Shown piece after piece: positions 6,478 to 12,670 of a stretch of DNA of 13,486 bases (positions are counted from its first letter, which is position 1; each line of letters starts with the position of its first letter). Location of the stretch: contig JAEWJX010000077.1 of assembly GCA_023386365.1 (NCBI GenBank), positions 1-13,486 on the forward strand, in the 5' to 3' direction. Origin of the DNA: Actinomycetes bacterium (lineage in GTDB: Bacteria > Actinomycetota > Actinomycetes > Actinomycetales > Microbacteriaceae). A model generated the notes under the pieces. The model saw only the letters and a program-made list of their open reading frames with translations. It had not been told where the DNA came from and made no database searches. The position numbers and the translations under genes are program-made.

Positions 6478-6972
6478 ATGCCGCTGCGTTCCGATTGGTC
6501 GACCGAGTTCTGCCCCATCCGGCGCTCCCTCGACGTGCTGGGCGACCCGTGGGTGCTGCTCATCATCCGCGACGCCCTCCACGGCTGCGGCCGCTTCGAC
6601 TCTCTGCGCGACAACCTGCGCATCTCGGAGGCGGTGCTCAGCCGCCGTCTCGCCTCCATGGTCGAGGCGGGCCTGCTCGAGCGTGTCGACTACCCGGATG
6701 GCAACCGCATCCGTCAGGGTTACGCCGCCACCGAGGCCGCCGCCGAGTTGCTGCCGGTGCTGCAGCAGCTGGCCCTGTGGGGCGAACGCCACACACCGAT
6801 GCCGGATGGCGGGGGCCACATGGCGATGATCCACGAGACTTGCGGCCACGAGACCGTGCACGGCGAGACCTGCAGCTCCTGCGGCGAGACACTCACCCCC
6901 GATCAGATGACCTGGGTGAAGCCGTGGAAGAACGCGCGCGACCGCCTGCAGCCGGCGGGAGTGCTCGCGTAG
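6478..6972 (+). CDS. HxlR-family transcriptional regulator with cysteine-rich tail
   Basis: 164 aa. Residues about 10-100 form the HxlR winged helix-turn-helix: the family opening CPIRRSLDVLGDPW (C12-W25), GRFDSLRDNL (38-47), the recognition-helix region ISEAVLSRRLASM (49-61), then EAGLLER and a wing with GYAAT. C12 is the cysteine widely conserved at this spot, used as a redox or electrophile sensor in members such as YodB and HypR. The tail adds C122, H124, C132 and C135 (CxH...CxxC), which looks like a small zinc-binding knuckle. The gene is divergent from a transporter block with a palindrome in its own promoter, so it probably represses itself and that block, released by an unknown ligand or oxidant. 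Start supported by the -10 box placing transcription at the ATG. Confidence 0.92.
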   Translation: MPLRSDWSTEFCPIRRSLDVLGDPWVLLIIRDALHGCGRFDSLRDNLRISEAVLSRRLASMVEAGLLERVDYPDGNRIRQGYAATEAAAELLPVLQQLALWGERHTPMPDGGGHMAMIHETCGHETVHGETCSSCGETLTPDQMTWVKPWKNARDRLQPAGVLA

Positions 6973-7006
6973 GAACGAGAAAGGGCGACCACTCACGTGA
7001 TCGCCC
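6971..7006 (-). terminator. Intrinsic terminator of tRNA-Leu
   Basis: Read on the minus strand, a hairpin with GGGCGA/TCGCCC outer stem (7006-6983), one mismatch and an inner GTG/CAC stem with a 4-nt loop is followed by TTTCTCGTT. It lies a few bases after the tRNA CCA end. Because hxlR ends at 6972 on the other strand, the hairpin may also help stop hxlR transcription, though no T-run follows on that side. Confidence 0.6.
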
Positions 7007-7010
7007 CACC

Positions 7011-7097
7011 TGGTGCGCGAGGGGGGACTTGAACCCCCACACCCTTACGAGTACTGGCACCTGAAGCCAGCGCGTCTGCCAATTCCGCCACTCGCGC
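7011..7097 (-). tRNA. tRNA-Leu(CAG)
   Basis: The minus strand folds as a class II tRNA. The acceptor stem is GCGCGAG/CTCGCGC, with discriminator A and an encoded CCA (7013-7011). The D-arm contains TGGCGGAATTGG-type Leu sequence. The anticodon stem CTGGC/GCCAG has loop TTCAGGT, giving anticodon CAG (7063-7061). There is a long variable arm (about 15 nt), and the T-arm is GGGGG-TTCAAGT-CCCCC. The CAG anticodon reads CUG, the major leucine codon in this genome. A tRNA-Leu gene beside the fhaA cluster also occurs in mycobacteria, so the location is conserved. Confidence 0.97.
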
Positions 7098-7128
7098 GAA
7101 GACCCGCCTGAGCGGATCAGCCTAGCGA

Positions 7129-7233
7129 GACTACCATGCAGCGGCCGGGTGCGAGATCCGGGCCGAATCCGTCCTCAGAACGACCCGCCGCCGACGTCCG
7201 GCGGAGGTTTCTTCCCGCTTCGCCGACTACCAT
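7129..7233 (+). repeat. Two copies of GACTACCAT upstream of fhaA
   Basis: The 9-mer GACTACCAT occurs at 7129-7137 and again at 7225-7233, in the 189-bp spacer between tRNA-Leu and fhaA. Both contain TACCAT, compatible with an actinobacterial -10 box (TANNNT). The downstream copy would start transcription at about 7240 and give a 47-nt leader for fhaA. No good -35 element accompanies either copy. Apart from this repeat and the hairpin at 7241-7262 I see no gene in the spacer. Confidence 0.35.
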
Positions 7234-7240
7234 CGGACTG

Positions 7241-7262
7241 TCCGCGCGAGCCGGAGCGCGGA
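7241..7262 (+). promoter_or_regulatory. Perfect hairpin in the fhaA leader
   Basis: TCCGCGC (7241-7247) and GCGCGGA (7256-7262) are exact inverse complements with an 8-nt loop GAGCCGGA. If transcription starts from the TACCAT box at 7228-7233, this hairpin would be at the very 5' end of the operon mRNA. It is not followed by a T-run, so it is not a terminator. It could stabilise the transcript or be a protein-binding dyad; both are inference. Confidence 0.4.
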
Positions 7263-7274
7263 GCTGTGCCTGCC

Positions 7275-7283
7275 GAGAGGGGA
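7275..7283 (+). promoter_or_regulatory. Ribosome binding site fixing the TTG start of fhaA
   Basis: GAGAGGGGA lies 3 nt before the TTG at 7287, with the GGGG core about 4 nt away. An upstream in-frame ATG (7149) lacks such a site and would add a 46-residue segment with no family similarity that spans the putative promoter and hairpin. Confidence 0.75.
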
Positions 7284-7286
7284 CCC

Positions 7287-7997
7287 TTGGGGATTCTCGA
7301 CGAATTCGAGAAGGGCTTGGAGCGTGTCGTCAACGGCGCGTTCGCCAAGACCTTCAAGAGTGGTCTGCAGCCCCTCGAGGTGACTGCGGCGCTCCGCCGC
7401 GAACTCGACACGAAAGCGGCCGTCGTCTCGCGCGACCGCATCCTCGTGCCCAACCGGTTCCGGGTGCGGCTGTCGGCATCCGACTTCGAGCGGATGACGG
7501 GGCTGGGGCCCGCGCTCATCGACGAGTTCACGCAGCTCGTGCAGCAGCACGCCACCGCCCAGCACTACGCGTTCGCGGGCGGCATCGACATCAAGCTCGT
7601 GCAAGACACCACGCTCTCGGCCGGCATCGTGCGCATCGACTCCGAGAACGTGAAGGGTGCGGTCGTCTGGTCGCCGGTGCTCGACATCGGCGGCAAGCGC
7701 TACCCGCTCACCAAGAGCCGCACCATCATCGGCCGTGGGTCGGATGCCGACATCACCCTCAACGACACCGGCACCTCGCGCCAGCACATCGAGATCCTCT
7801 GGGACGGCAAGCGCGGCCAGGTGAACGACCTCGGATCCACGAACGGGTCGAAGCTGAACGGCCAGCCGCTGAAGAAGGCGGTGCTGCAGCCGGAATCGGT
7901 GATCGAGATCGGTCGCACCCGTATCGTGTTCCGGGTGCTGGCGCAGTCGTCCGATGTCGATCAGTTCGCCGACCTGCGGCAGGAGCGTCCGCAATGA
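7287..7997 (+). CDS. fhaA: FhaA: DUF3662 and FHA-domain protein
   Basis: 236 aa from a TTG codon, chosen because the protein then begins LGILDEFEKGLERVVNGAFA, the usual FhaA N-terminus, after a strong ribosome site. Residues 1-about 120 are the DUF3662 (FhaA N-terminal) domain; 135-225 are a C-terminal FHA domain with its phosphothreonine-binding residues G149-R150, S164-R-Q-H167 and S184-T-N186-G187. Mycobacterial FhaA is about 527 aa with a long linker; this version keeps the two domains with only a short linker. Known role: binds phosphorylated partners of PknA/PknB, including the pseudokinase domain of MviN/MurJ, to control peptidoglycan precursor flipping at growing poles. First gene of the operon; its stop overlaps fhaB by ATGA. 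Confidence 0.95.
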   Translation: MGILDEFEKGLERVVNGAFAKTFKSGLQPLEVTAALRRELDTKAAVVSRDRILVPNRFRVRLSASDFERMTGLGPALIDEFTQLVQQHATAQHYAFAGGIDIKLVQDTTLSAGIVRIDSENVKGAVVWSPVLDIGGKRYPLTKSRTIIGRGSDADITLNDTGTSRQHIEILWDGKRGQVNDLGSTNGSKLNGQPLKKAVLQPESVIEIGRTRIVFRVLAQSSDVDQFADLRQERPQ

Positions 7998-8530
7998 GCG
8001 AACTGACTCTGCTGGTTCTGCGTCTCGGGTTCCTGATCCTGATGTGGGCGTTCGTCTTCATGGTGATCTACGCGCTCCGCTCCGACCTGTTCGGCACCCG
8101 CGCGAGGAAGCTGCCGCAGGCCCCGGTCGCCGAGACCTTCCCGGCCGCGGCCGTCGCCGTGTCGGTGCCGGCCGCCGCCACGGTGCCGGCCCCCGCACCC
8201 GCTCCGGTGCCCCGGTCGCAGCCGCACGCCGACGCGACCACCCCGCGTCGCCTCGTCATCACCTCCGGCCCGAAGGAGGGCATGGAGATCGATCTGCCGT
8301 CCGAGCAGCTCACCATCGGCCGCTCCGGTGAGTCGGGCCTCGTGATCCGCGACGACTACACCTCCACCCACCACGCCCGGCTGATGCTGTGGAACGACGA
8401 GTGGGTCATCCAAGACCTCGACTCCACCAACGGCACGTTCCTCGACGGCAGCCGTGTCAGCCTCCCCACCCCCGTCCCGGCCGGATCCACCGTCACCATC
8501 GGCACGACCAGCTTCGAGTTGCGGCGGTAG
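7994..8530 (+). CDS. fhaB: FhaB/FipA: membrane-anchored FHA-domain protein
   Basis: 178 aa. The ATG at 7994 overlaps the fhaA stop (ATGA); the longer open frame upstream is a shadow of fhaA. One N-terminal TM helix (about 5-27, LLVLRLGFLILMWAFVFMVI), then a cytoplasmic low-complexity Ala/Pro/Val linker (about 46-75). The FHA domain spans about 80-178 with G109-R110-S111, the T123-S-T-H-H127 segment and S144-T-N146-G147. In mycobacteria FhaB (FipA) is phosphorylated by PknA/PknB and links kinase signalling to the division machinery (FtsZ-FtsQ) under stress. pstP starts only 3 bp after its stop. Confidence 0.95.
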   Translation: MSELTLLVLRLGFLILMWAFVFMVIYALRSDLFGTRARKLPQAPVAETFPAAAVAVSVPAAATVPAPAPAPVPRSQPHADATTPRRLVITSGPKEGMEIDLPSEQLTIGRSGESGLVIRDDYTSTHHARLMLWNDEWVIQDLDSTNGTFLDGSRVSLPTPVPAGSTVTIGTTSFELRR

Positions 8531-8533
8531 CGG

Positions 8534-9784
8534 GTGCCCACGATCCCCACGAGCGCCGCCGTCTCCCACGTCGGGAAGGTGCGCGCCAGCAACCAGGACT
8601 CCGGGTACCTCGGACGTCACCTGTTCCTGGTCGCCGACGGGATGGGAGGCCACGCGGGCGGCGACGTCGCCAGCCACATCGCGACGCAGCGCATCGCCGA
8701 AGCCGACGCGCCCTACGCCTCCACCGATGACGCCCTCGTCGCCCTGCAGTCGGCGCTCATCGCCGCGAACGGCCTGCTGGCCGAGACGGTCTTCGAACAC
8801 AACGAGCTCACCGGCATGGGCACGACCGTGTCCGCCTTCATCCGGGTCGGCGACCAGCTCGCCCTCGCGCACATCGGCGACTCCCGCGTCTACCGGTTCC
8901 GTGCGGGCGAACTGGAGCAGATCACCGTCGACCACACCTTCGTGCAGCGTCTCGTCGAGTCGGGCCGCATCACCCCGGAGGAAGCCGCCGTCCACCCGCG
9001 CCGCGCCGTGCTGATGCGCGTGCTGGGCGACGTCGACGCGTCCCCCGAGATCGACACCGCCGTGCTCGACGTGCAGGCCGGCGACCGGTGGATGCTGTGC
9101 TCCGACGGTCTCTCCGGGTACGTCTCCGACGAGAAGGTCGCGCAGATCCTCGGCACCATCCGCACCGCGCAGGGCGCCGCCGATCGTCTCGTCAAGGAGA
9201 GCCTCGACCACGGGGCTCCCGACAACGTGACCGTGCTGCTGATCGACATCGACGACTCCGGCGGCACCTCAGGTGCGAACCCCGTCTTCGTGGGTTCGGC
9301 CGCGCATCCGCTGTCGTTCGGCCAGGAGGAGGAGGTCGCGCGCAAGCCGATCCGCCTCCCCACCCTGCTGCTGCATCCGCTGAAGGCGTCGCCGCCCGAG
9401 GATGCGCACTTCGAGCCGGAGAGCGAGAGCTACCTCGACGAGCTGATCGAGGAGGACCGCCGCCGCGCGATCCGCCGCCGCGTGCTGTGGGGTGTGGGGG
9501 TCGGCCTCGCGGCGATCGCCATCATCCTGGCCGGCTACCTCGGCTACCGCTGGACCCAGATGCACTACTACGTGGGCGTGAGCGACGGGAACGTCGCGAT
9601 CTTCCAGGGCGTGCAGCAGTCGATCGGCCCGATCTCGCTGTCGAGCGTCTACCAGACCACCTCGATCGCGGTGGAGGACCTGCCCGAGTACCAGCGCTCC
9701 ACCGTCGAGAACACGATCAGCGCCGATAGCCTGCGTCAGGCCCACGACATCGTCGACCGCCTCGCCGCGTCGGCAGGGGACTGA
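8534..9784 (+). CDS. pstP: PstP: PP2C-family Ser/Thr phosphatase
   Basis: 416 aa from GTG at 8534, 3 bp after fhaB. The cytoplasmic catalytic domain (about 5-235) shows the full PP2C motif set: R17-x-x-N20-Q21-D22, D35-G-M-G-G39 with the metal-binding Asp, GMGTT near 95, IGDSR near 115, SDGLSG near 190 and PDNVTV near 230. An acidic juxtamembrane linker (about 240-316) leads to one TM helix (about 317-338) and a roughly 78-residue extracytoplasmic tail. This is the usual PstP layout; the mycobacterial protein is longer. It removes phosphates from PknA, PknB and their substrates, including PbpA. No catalytic residue appears lost. rodA begins one base after the stop. Confidence 0.96.
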   Translation: MPTIPTSAAVSHVGKVRASNQDSGYLGRHLFLVADGMGGHAGGDVASHIATQRIAEADAPYASTDDALVALQSALIAANGLLAETVFEHNELTGMGTTVSAFIRVGDQLALAHIGDSRVYRFRAGELEQITVDHTFVQRLVESGRITPEEAAVHPRRAVLMRVLGDVDASPEIDTAVLDVQAGDRWMLCSDGLSGYVSDEKVAQILGTIRTAQGAADRLVKESLDHGAPDNVTVLLIDIDDSGGTSGANPVFVGSAAHPLSFGQEEEVARKPIRLPTLLLHPLKASPPEDAHFEPESESYLDELIEEDRRRAIRRRVLWGVGVGLAAIAIILAGYLGYRWTQMHYYVGVSDGNVAIFQGVQQSIGPISLSSVYQTTSIAVEDLPEYQRSTVENTISADSLRQAHDIVDRLAASAGD

Positions 9785-9785
9785 C

Positions 9786-11216
9786 GTGTCGGCGCCGGAG
9801 ACGAGCGCGGTGAGCCCCGGATACGAGGCGGGGCCGCGCGTGAGCACCTTCACCGGGTCGATCCGCATCCGGCTGCGCATCCCGGCGCGCCTCCGCAACC
9901 TCGAGCTGGTACTGATCGTGGTGGCGTTGGGGCTCGCCGCGAGCGCCACCGCCCTCGTGCAGCTGGGGGCGATCGGCCGCCTCGAGCCGCAGATCTTCCT
10001 GCTCGCCGCGATCCCCGCCGCGCTCGTTCTGCTGCTCCACCTGGTGGAGCGCGTCGTCGCGCGCGAGGCGGACCCGTTCGTCGTGCCGATCGCCGCGTTC
10101 CTGAACGGCCTCGGCATCGCGATGATCCACCGGCTCGACATCGCCGAAGGTTACGAAGGCTGGGCCGCGTTCGCGGTGCGTCAGATCGTGTGGACGACCA
10201 TCGCGTTGGCCCTCGCGATCGGCGGGCTCATCCTGGTGCGTAACCACCGCGTCCTGCAGCGCTACCGCTACATCGCCATGTTCGTGGCGGTCGTGTTGCT
10301 GCTGCTGCCGCTGCTCCCCGGCATCGGCGAGACCGGCGCCAACGCGGATGTGTGGATCCGGGTCGGCATCTTCTCGTTCCAGCCCGGTGAGTTGGCGAAG
10401 ATCGCCCTCGCGATCTTCTTCGCCGGCTACCTGGTGACCGCCCGCGATTCGCTGTCGATGGTGGGGCGCACGTTCCTCGGCATCCGGTTCCCGCGTGCGC
10501 GCGACCTGGGCCCGATTCTCATCATCTGGGTGCTGTCGATGGGCGTCATCGTGCTCCAGCGCGACCTCGGAACCGCCCTGCTGTACTTCGGTCTGTTCCT
10601 GGTGATGCTGTACGTCGCCACCGGCCGCGCCAGCTGGATCCTCATCGGTCTCACGTTGTTCGCGGCCGGCGCCTGGTTCGCCAGCCAGCTGATGCCGTAC
10701 GTAGCCGGCCGCTTCCACAACTGGCTCGACGCCTTCAACCCCGACGTCTACGAGCGTGACGGCGGCAGCTTCCAGCTCGTGCAGGGTCTGTTCGGGCTCG
10801 CGGATGGCGGCCTGGTCGGCACCGGCCTCGGCCGCGGCCGACCCGACATCGTGCCGCTCGCCGAGAGCGACTACATCATCGCGAGCCTCGGCGAGGAGCT
10901 GGGCCTCATCGGCCTGTTCGCGATCCTCTGCCTCTACCTGATCTTCGTGGCCCGCGGTTTCCGGATTGGCGTGGCCGGCCAGGACGACTTCGGTCGCCTG
11001 CTCGCGGTGGGTCTGTCGTTCGTGGTCGGGCTGCAGGTCTTCATCGTGATCGGCGGCGTCACACGCGTGATCCCCCTCACCGGGCTCACGACACCGTTCC
11101 TCGCGGCCGGTGGTTCGTCGCTGGTGGCGAACTGGATCATCGTCGTGCTGCTGCTGCGGCTGTCTGATTCGGTGCGGCAGCAGCCGCACGCCGTCGTGGA
11201 GGGGGGTGCCGCGTGA
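9786..11216 (+). CDS. rodA: RodA: SEDS peptidoglycan glycosyltransferase
   Basis: 476 aa, GTG start one base after the pstP stop. An N-terminal cytoplasmic tail of about 37 residues precedes many hydrophobic helices, consistent with the FtsW/RodA/SpoVE (SEDS) fold. Signatures are RDLGTALLYFGLF (mid-protein), FQLVQGLFGLADGGLVGTGLG in the large extracytoplasmic loop, ESDYIIASLGEELGLIG with D362 (corresponding by position to the essential Asp of RodA), and a C-terminal TGLTTPFLAAGGSS. RodA polymerises lipid II into glycan strands; its partner PbpA is encoded immediately downstream with a 4-bp GTGA overlap, matching the obligatory SEDS-class B PBP pairing. In actinomycetes this pair supports elongation under PknA/PknB control. 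Confidence 0.96.
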   Translation: MSAPETSAVSPGYEAGPRVSTFTGSIRIRLRIPARLRNLELVLIVVALGLAASATALVQLGAIGRLEPQIFLLAAIPAALVLLLHLVERVVAREADPFVVPIAAFLNGLGIAMIHRLDIAEGYEGWAAFAVRQIVWTTIALALAIGGLILVRNHRVLQRYRYIAMFVAVVLLLLPLLPGIGETGANADVWIRVGIFSFQPGELAKIALAIFFAGYLVTARDSLSMVGRTFLGIRFPRARDLGPILIIWVLSMGVIVLQRDLGTALLYFGLFLVMLYVATGRASWILIGLTLFAAGAWFASQLMPYVAGRFHNWLDAFNPDVYERDGGSFQLVQGLFGLADGGLVGTGLGRGRPDIVPLAESDYIIASLGEELGLIGLFAILCLYLIFVARGFRIGVAGQDDFGRLLAVGLSFVVGLQVFIVIGGVTRVIPLTGLTTPFLAAGGSSLVANWIIVVLLLRLSDSVRQQPHAVVEGGAA

Positions 11217-12670
11217 ACAAGGAACTGCGTCGCGTGAGCGTGCTGATCCTCGGCATGTTCCTCGCGCTGTTCGCCTCGACCACCATGATCCAGGTCGTCG
11301 AGCAGCAGAACCTCCAGGCCGACGGGCGCAACGTGCGCACCCTGTATGCGAGCTTCTCCGCCGAGCGGGGTCCGATCATCGCCGGCGACACGACGATCGC
11401 GCAGTCGGTGCCGTCGGATGACGTGTACAAGTTCCAGCGCGTCTACCCGCAGGGCGAGCTGTACTCGGCCGTCACCGGCTACTTCACCCTCAACGGTGAG
11501 AACACCGGCATCGAGGGCAGTCTCAACGAGTATCTGAGCGGCCGCGCGAACCAGCAGTTCCTCGACCGGTTGAACGCGATCCTCACGGGGCAGGAGCCGA
11601 AGGGCGCCGCCGTGCAGGTGACGGTCGATCCGGTCGTCCAGCAGGCGGCGTGGGATGCGCTGGGCGACTACAAGGGTGCGATCGTCGCCATCGAGCCGTC
11701 GACGGGTCGCATCCTGGCGATGGTGTCGAAGCCCACGTTCGACCCGAACCTTCTGGCCTCGCACAGTGGCTCGGCCGTGAGGGACAGCTACGAGGCGCTG
11801 CTCGCCGACCCGAACGAGCCGCTCATCAACCGCACGATCCGCGGCGACCTCAACCCGCCGGGGTCGACGTTCAAGGTCGTGATGACGGCGGCGGCGCTGT
11901 CGACGGGCGAGTGGACGGGGGAGAGCACGCTTCCCAACCCGACGAGTCTGGTGCTGCCGGGCACGTCGACGACGATCACCAACCAGAACGGTGCGAACTG
12001 CGGCGGCGGCGATACCGTCACGATCGCCACCGCGTTCCGCCTCTCGTGCAACATCCCGTTCGCCGAACTCGGTCAGCAGCTCGGCTACGACGTCATCGAC
12101 GAGCAGGCGCGGGCGTTCGGTTTCGAGGACCCCAGCCTCCGCATCCCGATGCGGGTCGAGCCGAGCGTGTTCCCCGAGCCGGAGAGCGAAGCGCAGCTGA
12201 TGCTGCAGTCGTTCGGCCAGGGCAACGACCGCGTCACGCCGCTGCAGATGGCCATGGTTTCGGCCGCAGTGGTCAACGGCGGCAAGGCGATGGTGCCCAA
12301 CCTCGTCGAACAGGTGACGGCCCCCGATCTCTCTGTGCTGCAGGCGTTCGAACCGCAGGAGTACGGGCAGCCCATCACGCCCGAGAATTCCGCGAGCATG
12401 ATTCAGATGATGGTCTCCAACGTCGCCTCCGGGGCGGCGAGTGGTGCCAGAATCAGTGGTGTCGATGTCGGCGGCAAGACGGGCACAGCACAGAACGGCA
12501 AGGATGAGCCCTACACCCTCTGGTTCACCGGATTCGCCCCCGCGGTCGACAGTCAAGTCGCGATCACGGTGCTGCTCGAAGACGGTGCCGGACGAGGTCA
12601 GAACGGCTCCGGTAACGGGATCGCGGCTCCGATCGCGAAGAAGGTCATAGAGGCGGTGCTGAACAGATGA
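11213..12670 (+). CDS. pbpA: PbpA: class B penicillin-binding protein
   Basis: 485 aa, close to mycobacterial PbpA (about 490). GTG start overlaps the rodA stop (GTGA) with a purine-rich ribosome site GGAGGGGGG at 11198-11206. One N-terminal TM helix (about 9-27) anchors the protein, with the rest outside the membrane: a pedestal/dimerisation region (about 30-150) and a transpeptidase domain (about 155-480). Active-site motifs are intact: S218-T-F-K221 (SxxK nucleophile), S278-C-N280 (SxN) and K422-T-G424 (KTG). It cross-links peptidoglycan stem peptides and works with RodA; beta-lactams would acylate S218. The stop overlaps the pknA start (ATGA). Confidence 0.96.
   Translation: MNKELRRVSVLILGMFLALFASTTMIQVVEQQNLQADGRNVRTLYASFSAERGPIIAGDTTIAQSVPSDDVYKFQRVYPQGELYSAVTGYFTLNGENTGIEGSLNEYLSGRANQQFLDRLNAILTGQEPKGAAVQVTVDPVVQQAAWDALGDYKGAIVAIEPSTGRILAMVSKPTFDPNLLASHSGSAVRDSYEALLADPNEPLINRTIRGDLNPPGSTFKVVMTAAALSTGEWTGESTLPNPTSLVLPGTSTTITNQNGANCGGGDTVTIATAFRLSCNIPFAELGQQLGYDVIDEQARAFGFEDPSLRIPMRVEPSVFPEPESEAQLMLQSFGQGNDRVTPLQMAMVSAAVVNGGKAMVPNLVEQVTAPDLSVLQAFEPQEYGQPITPENSASMIQMMVSNVASGAASGARISGVDVGGKTGTAQNGKDEPYTLWFTGFAPAVDSQVAITVLLEDGAGRGQNGSGNGIAAPIAKKVIEAVLNR

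Noticed and set aside
6983..7006. Plus-strand intrinsic terminator for hxlR
   Set aside because: The hairpin is real but is followed by CACCTGG rather than a T-run on the plus strand; the T-run lies on the minus side, so it was assigned to the tRNA.
2052..7097. Transporter/hxlR block as a genomic island integrated at tRNA-Leu
   Set aside because: No integrase, no duplicate of the tRNA 3' end that I could find on the far side, and no visible change in base composition or in the GGATG word bias.
7136..7993. Upstream extension of the fhaB frame
   Set aside because: It overlaps the whole of fhaA with non-protein-like Arg-rich sequence; the ATGA overlap gives a natural FhaB start at 7994.
7961..9211. 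416-aa open frame on the minus strand opposite fhaB/pstP
   Set aside because: Shadow of genes with complete FHA and PP2C motifs; Gly/Val/Asp/Arg repeats without a fold signature.
9717..11189. 490-aa open frame on the minus strand opposite rodA
   Set aside because: Composition is Arg/Glu/His/Gln-rich with no domain, and it mirrors the codon bias of the well-supported rodA; such antisense frames are usual at this GC content.
10934..12556. 540-aa open frame on the minus strand opposite rodA/pbpA
   Set aside because: It spans two clear genes on the other strand and shows only low-complexity basic residues, with no recognisable motif.
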